Source of the DNA: Enoplolaimus lenunculus
Taxonomy: Eukaryota; Nematoda; Enoplea; Enoplida; Thoracostomopsidae
Assembly: GCA_030248215.1 (NCBI GenBank)
Contig: JASANG010000244.1
Location: 302,685 to 366,684 of the forward strand
Reading direction: 5' to 3'
Length of the DNA: 64,000 nt
In this document: in pieces, positions 59,754 through 64,000 of the stretch
Position numbering within the stretch: the stretch's first letter is position 1
Layout: every line of letters starts with the position of its first letter
Made by a program: the position numbers and the translations under genes
The notes under the pieces: generated by a model
What the model was told of the DNA's origin: nothing
Database searches by the model: none
The model's input: only the letters and a program-made list of their open reading frames with translations

Positions 59754-60182
59754 CCAATTGGCAAAATTATTTGGTTCACTGTTACAGATTTGGCTCTCGA
59801 AAACTGTGTCTTGTATATTTTTCGTACGACCAAAATTTTGTCCAGTTCTGGCGAAGTTGTCAAAACAGTTTTTGAGTCTCTTCTAAAAGGGCGTTGGCGG
59901 GCGCTTTTACTTCAGCATACTCAGACTTGGCGGAAAGAAATAACACAACAGACTTATTGAACGGGAAATTTGGAACCAGGGCTGGAACCGTCCGGTCCGA
60001 GGTCCGCTGGCCCGGACCGGTCCCAGGCCCAAATGTTGGGTCGGCGGGCCTAAGGCATGTGCCTGAAGTTTGGGCCAGAGAGCCGAAATAAATCGGAGCA
60101 GCGCGTAAACTTTTTGTCTCATGAGCCTATGTAATAGACCGTTGGTTTAATATTGCAGTAAGATTTAGATACGCATTTTTGA

Positions 60183-60374
60183 CCTTTAATTCCTAACTAT
60201 CTTCATAGCTACTGCGGTATTGTCATAGCAAAAATTTCGGAAAGACAAGTTAAAATTGCAACAAAAACAGCAACAATACAACAACAAAAACTTCAACAAA
60301 AACAGCAACAAAACAACGTTAAAAATTTCGAAACAGACTTCCTTTTATTCCAAACGAAAACCGAATCTAACTGA
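60183..60374 (+). CDS. Unassigned Gln-rich open frame
   Basis: 64 open codons end at TGA, with a Gln/Lys-rich run (IQQQKLQQKQQQNN). A GC-rich CAGGGCTGGAACCG-type repeat lies just upstream (about 59970-60080). Low complexity makes the call weak. Confidence 0.2.
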   Translation, partial: PLIPNYLHSYCGIVIAKISERQVKIATKTATIQQQKLQQKQQQNNVKNFETDFLLFQTKTESN

Positions 60375-61087
60375 CAGGGTGCGTACGCCCCCCCCCATCG
60401 GGTCCGATAGTGTGCATTGATACTGCAAGGAGTAGGGAAAATTTTACAGGTTTATAATAATTGTTTTATTTCCTGGTACGCATTACTTCAACGCTGTTTA
60501 CACCGAGCACCAAGTAATACAGGAGTAGTGTTTAACGTCGTAAAACAGTGGTCGGAAAAAAGTTAACTTTATACATTTAAAATGTTAACATCATCTAACG
60601 GACCAAATTTTATAGCTTTATGATATTTGTCTTCTTAACAGTTTTCTTCAGATGTTTGTTCAAAGCGGTACTTTGCTAGAACAAAGGCTTTAGTGTCCGC
60701 TTGTATGCGGAACTAAAATATGACCATTGGTAGAAGAAATTGTCAATTAGCTAAAAATTATTAATGCTTGAACAATTTTCAATATCCACAATTTCCCGTT
60801 CCTTGTAAATAAATTTTTTCGTTCGTGTGTAAGCTTGTAGTTTGGCTTGAATTCACATATCGTTTGACGGATACAAATTTTTTGCGGAAGACATAATTAA
60901 AATGTGTAATACTAAGTTATATAGTAGGTACTGCATTGGCACATTGAAATTTAGTTACTTTTTCTTTCAACGTCTAGGCTCCGATTATCTTTATGATATC
61001 TTCGCACGCGCAATTCAAAACATCATTTTTCTACAACGTCGGAACATTGGTATATTACGAAAATTTTGCCTGTCTTACATTAATGTT

Positions 61088-61207
61088 GGCCCATATATAG
61101 AGTACGGCCGGAACAGCGGTATAGGCATATTCCTAAGCGTAAGCCTAAGCCTAAGCCTAAGCAATAAAGTTAGTCTAAAGGTTAACCTGACGTTCTATAC
61201 ATGGGCC
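61088..61207. mobile_element. Telomere-repeat MITE, internally deleted
   Basis: Ends are GGCCCATATATAGAGTACGG and GACGTTCTATACATGGGCC. Three perfect TAAGCC units are present. Flanks TTAATGTT and TAAATGTT form an 8-bp target duplication with one mismatch. Confidence 0.85.
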
Positions 61208-61363
61208 TAAATGTTCCCCAACCCAACCCACTTTGCCATATTTTTAATTGCAATAAAAGTACGAATATCTGCAAAGCTTTGTTGTTTGGAAACGTTTTGC
61301 CAATCGGCGCTTGGTACTGCATGCTGCATAACGCTGCATAGCACTTATAGTTCGGTAGACAGA

Positions 61364-61523
61364 CCCGTAGCCAGCTCAACTTGCTAGATGAGGGGAGCTG
61401 AAAAGTATTCTACAGGGGCATACAAGGGTTTTCGATGACTTGCAAGCAAGGTTGAAAATTTTTTAGGTGGAACCGAAAATTTTCCAGGGGGGCTGAGCCC
61501 CCTGGACCCAAGTTGGCTACGGG
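61364..61523. mobile_element. MITE, CCCGTAGCCA family, complete copy
   Basis: Ends CCCGTAGCCAGCTCAACTTG and CAAGTTGGCTACGGG are inverted. Inside are TTTTCGATGACTTGCAAGCA and GGGGGCTGAGCCCCC. At least seven fragments occur elsewhere in the window. Confidence 0.8.
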
Positions 61524-61797
61524 CCCGGTGAAACTATAACCAGTACCAGTTACTCTGTATACTTTAATACTTTTGATTTCAACACAAAGCATATTGCCGG
61601 CTATAGTTTATACAACTCTAGTTTCTAGTCGTAATTTACTATACGGCTGAGCAGTGGCTGATTCAAAAACATCTACGAAGAAGTCCGGCAAATGTGTAAT
61701 AAAATGAGTCTCGTCGTCATATTGATCAATGATAGCATGACACTAATATTGAAATCGCATGCGAGCGAAACGAGCGAGAAGCCAAACACAATTTTAG

Positions 61798-62125
61798 TAC
61801 TGTAGTTACCCGAAAAAGAGGGGGGACTTATATTTATTTGGCCTCTCGAAAGGGTATCCCCTGTTATTCGGCTACGGACCATAATTTATTTTTAACCCGC
61901 CCTCGGCCGCCCTTCGTTACTGATATATATCCGGTACTGCAATTATCCCAACTTTATTTGGTCCTGTAGTCATATGCACTACAATTAGAAATATTTGACT
62001 ATTATGGACTCCAATTAGGGTTTAGGAACTATCCGCTTACGGACTCCTATTAGGGATACGGACTCTTATTGATTGGAACTCAAAATGTGAACCCCCCTAT
62101 AATTTCCACCTCTCATTCATAGTAC
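61798..62125. mobile_element. MITE, GACCCGAATAAGAG family, internally deleted
   Basis: It starts TACTGTAGTTACCCGAAAAA and ends AACCCCCCTATAATTTCC. Family blocks are in the same order as at 20495 but shortened. Confidence 0.7.
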
Positions 62126-62309
62126 AGAGTCCTGAATCGTAATACAACATTTAGGTTTTTGAGTCAATCTTTCTGATATCTGATAGCGAAGTCGAATTCT
62201 TTCACGTCCTAATAGGCATCAGCGTACACTCCTGTTTCTTTAAATTATCTATGCAAGCATGAAAGATATGCTTGTCCGTTATGTGCTCATGCAATATAGT
62301 GCAGCGCGC

Positions 62310-62570
62310 ACTGTATCTACGCTTGCTGGCAGCATACGGTCGACACATATAGTGGACGCAAAATGCAGTTGGAGAGGCGGGCTGCGTGGCGCATTGTTGG
62401 AGTGTTCGCTTAAGGATCGGTCGGCTGGGAGTTCGATCCACGCTCCGGAGGTCCGTTTTACCTGCTGCGCACTTGAAAGGTCTGAAGTCCCAGTTGCTAC
62501 CTTGGAGGTCCGCTATACCAGCTGCTTACTTGAAAGGTCTAAAGTCCCAGTTCCTACCTAAACTGACAAT
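62310..62570 (+). repeat. tRNA-derived SINE-like repeat with an internal tandem duplication
   Basis: It matches 14620-14820 in leader and tRNA-like block (GGCGCATTGTTGGAGTG, GAGTTCGATCC). The tail contains two copies of a 57-bp unit (GGAGGTCCG..CTTGAAAGGTCT). Confidence 0.6.
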
Positions 62571-62680
62571 GTGTTTGGCCAACGCTAAACTGCTATTATT
62601 TTAAACTCTTCAATTAGATTTAAATTACACAATCAGACAGATTACTGACTGACAACCAATCAACGTTGGCTACTTGATTG

Positions 62681-62893
62681 TTATCTCGCTAAATCTCTCA
62701 ATTGCTTGAGATCAGCAGCGAAACCAGGATTTCGTGTCAGGCAAGAGTGAATAATAAACATTAAAATTAGTAACTTTCTGACCAAAAACTTAGTCTTAAT
62801 CCTGTTGAAAGACTGTTTTTTCAACTCTAGGAATTCTATGAAGCGATATGTCCGCTCTATTCCTCCCGTTGTATAAACGCCGCTGCTCAACAA
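62681..62893 (-). CDS. Unassigned open frame head-to-head with hexosaminidase
   Basis: A 70-codon frame has basic and hydrophobic stretches (KFLVRKLLILMFIIHSCL) and ends DLKQLRDLAR. The only ATG is internal. It has no splice evidence. If real, it would share a promoter region of about 115 bp with the hexosaminidase gene. Confidence 0.22.
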   Translation of the reverse strand: MLSSGVYTTGGIERTYRFIEFLELKKQSFNRIKTKFLVRKLLILMFIIHSCLTRNPGFAADLKQLRDLAR

Positions 62894-63008
62894 TTTTTTA
62901 TCACCATTTTTTGTGCAATTGCAAACAATGCATACGCATATTTTGCAGGCGTTAAAGAGACGTCCATAACGTAAACACGTACACAGTTATTTGTTAAAGT
63001 ATTTTGTA

Positions 63009-63429
63009 ATGAATCGTGTTTTGGTGTTAATATTATTTTCGATTGTTAACATTTTGGTTTCGGCTGCGAAATTAAACCAATTTCAATCTTATAATAAAGT
63101 CGAACGTGACAGATCGCTGTATGGCGTTCGTGTGTCCAAATCACAAGGTGGGGTCGTGCCAATACCTCAGTCAATTAAATATGATAGTAAAGTAAGTGCG
63201 TTACCGCTAGCAGACAGTTCAACGTTTAAATTCAACATCGATTTGTCGAATTGTGACATTTTAACGAATGCAACTGCTCGCTATCGTGAAATCATTTTCA
63301 ACAAACCAACTGGACCGCAACAGCCAATCGTAGTTCTTCTGAGCGACGGCCCTATCGTGTCAGCGCTGTCCATTTCGGTGACATCAAAGAAGTGCGAACA
63401 TATGCCGTATTTTGAGATGAACGAAAATT
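63009..63429 (+). CDS. Beta-N-acetylhexosaminidase, first exon (partial gene)
   Basis: It starts at ATG 63009 (an upstream in-frame TTG is not used). A signal peptide (MNRVLVLILFSIVNILVSAA) is followed by GGVVPIPQSIKYDS, then the N-terminal alpha/beta domain of GH20 hexosaminidases: NCDILTNATARYREIIFN, then VTSKKCEHMPYFEMNEN. The exon ends GAAAATT|GTAAGT with one leftover base. The next codon would start with T, as expected for the conserved ENY. Such enzymes remove terminal GlcNAc/GalNAc from glycoconjugates in lysosomes or outside the cell. The catalytic barrel lies in exons beyond the window. Read-through past 63430 is intron. The rest of the window (63430-64000) shows no further exon. Confidence 0.87.
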
Positions 63430-64000
63430 GTAAGTCAGGGTTCATATTCTCAAATGCGTATAGCAGCTATCAGCGGTGCTCCATGAACGATTTTTATAGC
63501 TGCCAAATGGGGCCCATCGAACAAACCTTGCCTCAATCTGTCCCACGCAAATAGCGTCGTATAACCCATAAATTAACAGCATTTCAGCGAAGTTTATGTT
63601 GATTTTCGTATTTTTTAATGCAATTAATCTATTTTTTGAAGACTTTTTTACTTATTCAGTACAGTTTTAAACTGAATTTAGAAAGCAACAGACTTGACAC
63701 AAACTCGGTGAACAATAAAAATTTTAAATATTCAATCCGACGAAAAAAATTTCGGCCTACTTTTTGAGGTAAAATATTGCAAGACAGAAATTATTTTTGT
63801 TTCGATTTTTGATACATTTTTGATCGACCTCCCCCTATGCCGCTTTCAATTCTGCCACCGCCCAACGCCGCTTACGCGGCCCCATACACTGCTTCTGTGT
63901 CTGTGTTTTTAAACTGACGAAGTCTTGTAATTCCAAAACCCAAAAATTGGCATACAATTAGGTGAAGTTAAATGCAGAATATGTGCGGGATTTTTCGAAC

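Noticed and set aside
1-64000. CRISPR arrays, bacterial operons or virus-like elements
   Set aside because: Direct repeats present are MITEs, minisatellites or tandem duplications without spacers; spliced genes show a eukaryote; no capsid, envelope or polymerase-like frame was seen.

Overview
The window is nuclear DNA of a nematode. Three kinds of evidence support this. (1) A multi-exon minus-strand gene encodes a cuticle-type collagen: N-terminal membrane segment, RIKR cleavage site, interrupted Gly-X-Y exons and the C-terminal signature PGRDATYCPCPQR. (2) Splice acceptors are short and of nematode type (TTTCAG, TTTTAG, TTTTAAG). (3) Interspersed elements carry runs of TTAGGC, the nematode telomere repeat. 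The DNA is AT-rich, introns are often long (up to about 3.7 kb) and crowded with transposon fragments, so this is a large repeat-rich genome rather than a compact Caenorhabditis-like one. I cannot name the species. No virus-like or LTR element was recognised.

Layout. 2.3-8.8 kb (-): four-exon gene for a secreted protein with one EB/EGF-like cysteine module and a long low-complexity tail. 11.0-13.0 kb (-): two-exon gene of unknown function. 17.6-18.4 kb (-): two-exon gene for an 82-residue secreted peptide precursor, built from exons too short for ordinary ORF lists. 24.0-24.2 kb (-): last two exons of an unidentified gene. 33.3-38.2 kb (-): bestrophin chloride channel gene. 38.7-41.2 kb (+): several short coding exons of one or more unidentified genes, head-to-head with bestrophin. 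43.0-43.35 kb (-): possible exons of a membrane protein. 44.7-52.4 kb (-): the collagen gene. 63.0-63.4 kb (+): first exon of a beta-hexosaminidase gene that runs off the right edge.

The gene models rest on exon phases. Every junction given agrees in codon phase unless stated. Two junctions do not close: bestrophin exon 4 to 5, and the collagen exon at 50.3-50.6 kb to the next one.

The remaining sequence is mostly short non-autonomous DNA transposons (MITEs) and tRNA-derived repeats. Families recognised: hAT-like elements with perfect 8-bp target duplications; piggyBac-like TTAA elements that enclose a tRNA-like block; elements with nematode telomere repeats inside; and a TA-flanked family whose inverted ends read as a 5' splice site and a 3' splice site in either orientation. 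There is also a fold-back element with 237-bp arms and several recent tandem duplications. The telomere-repeat MITEs and the intron-like MITEs are the most interesting signals here.
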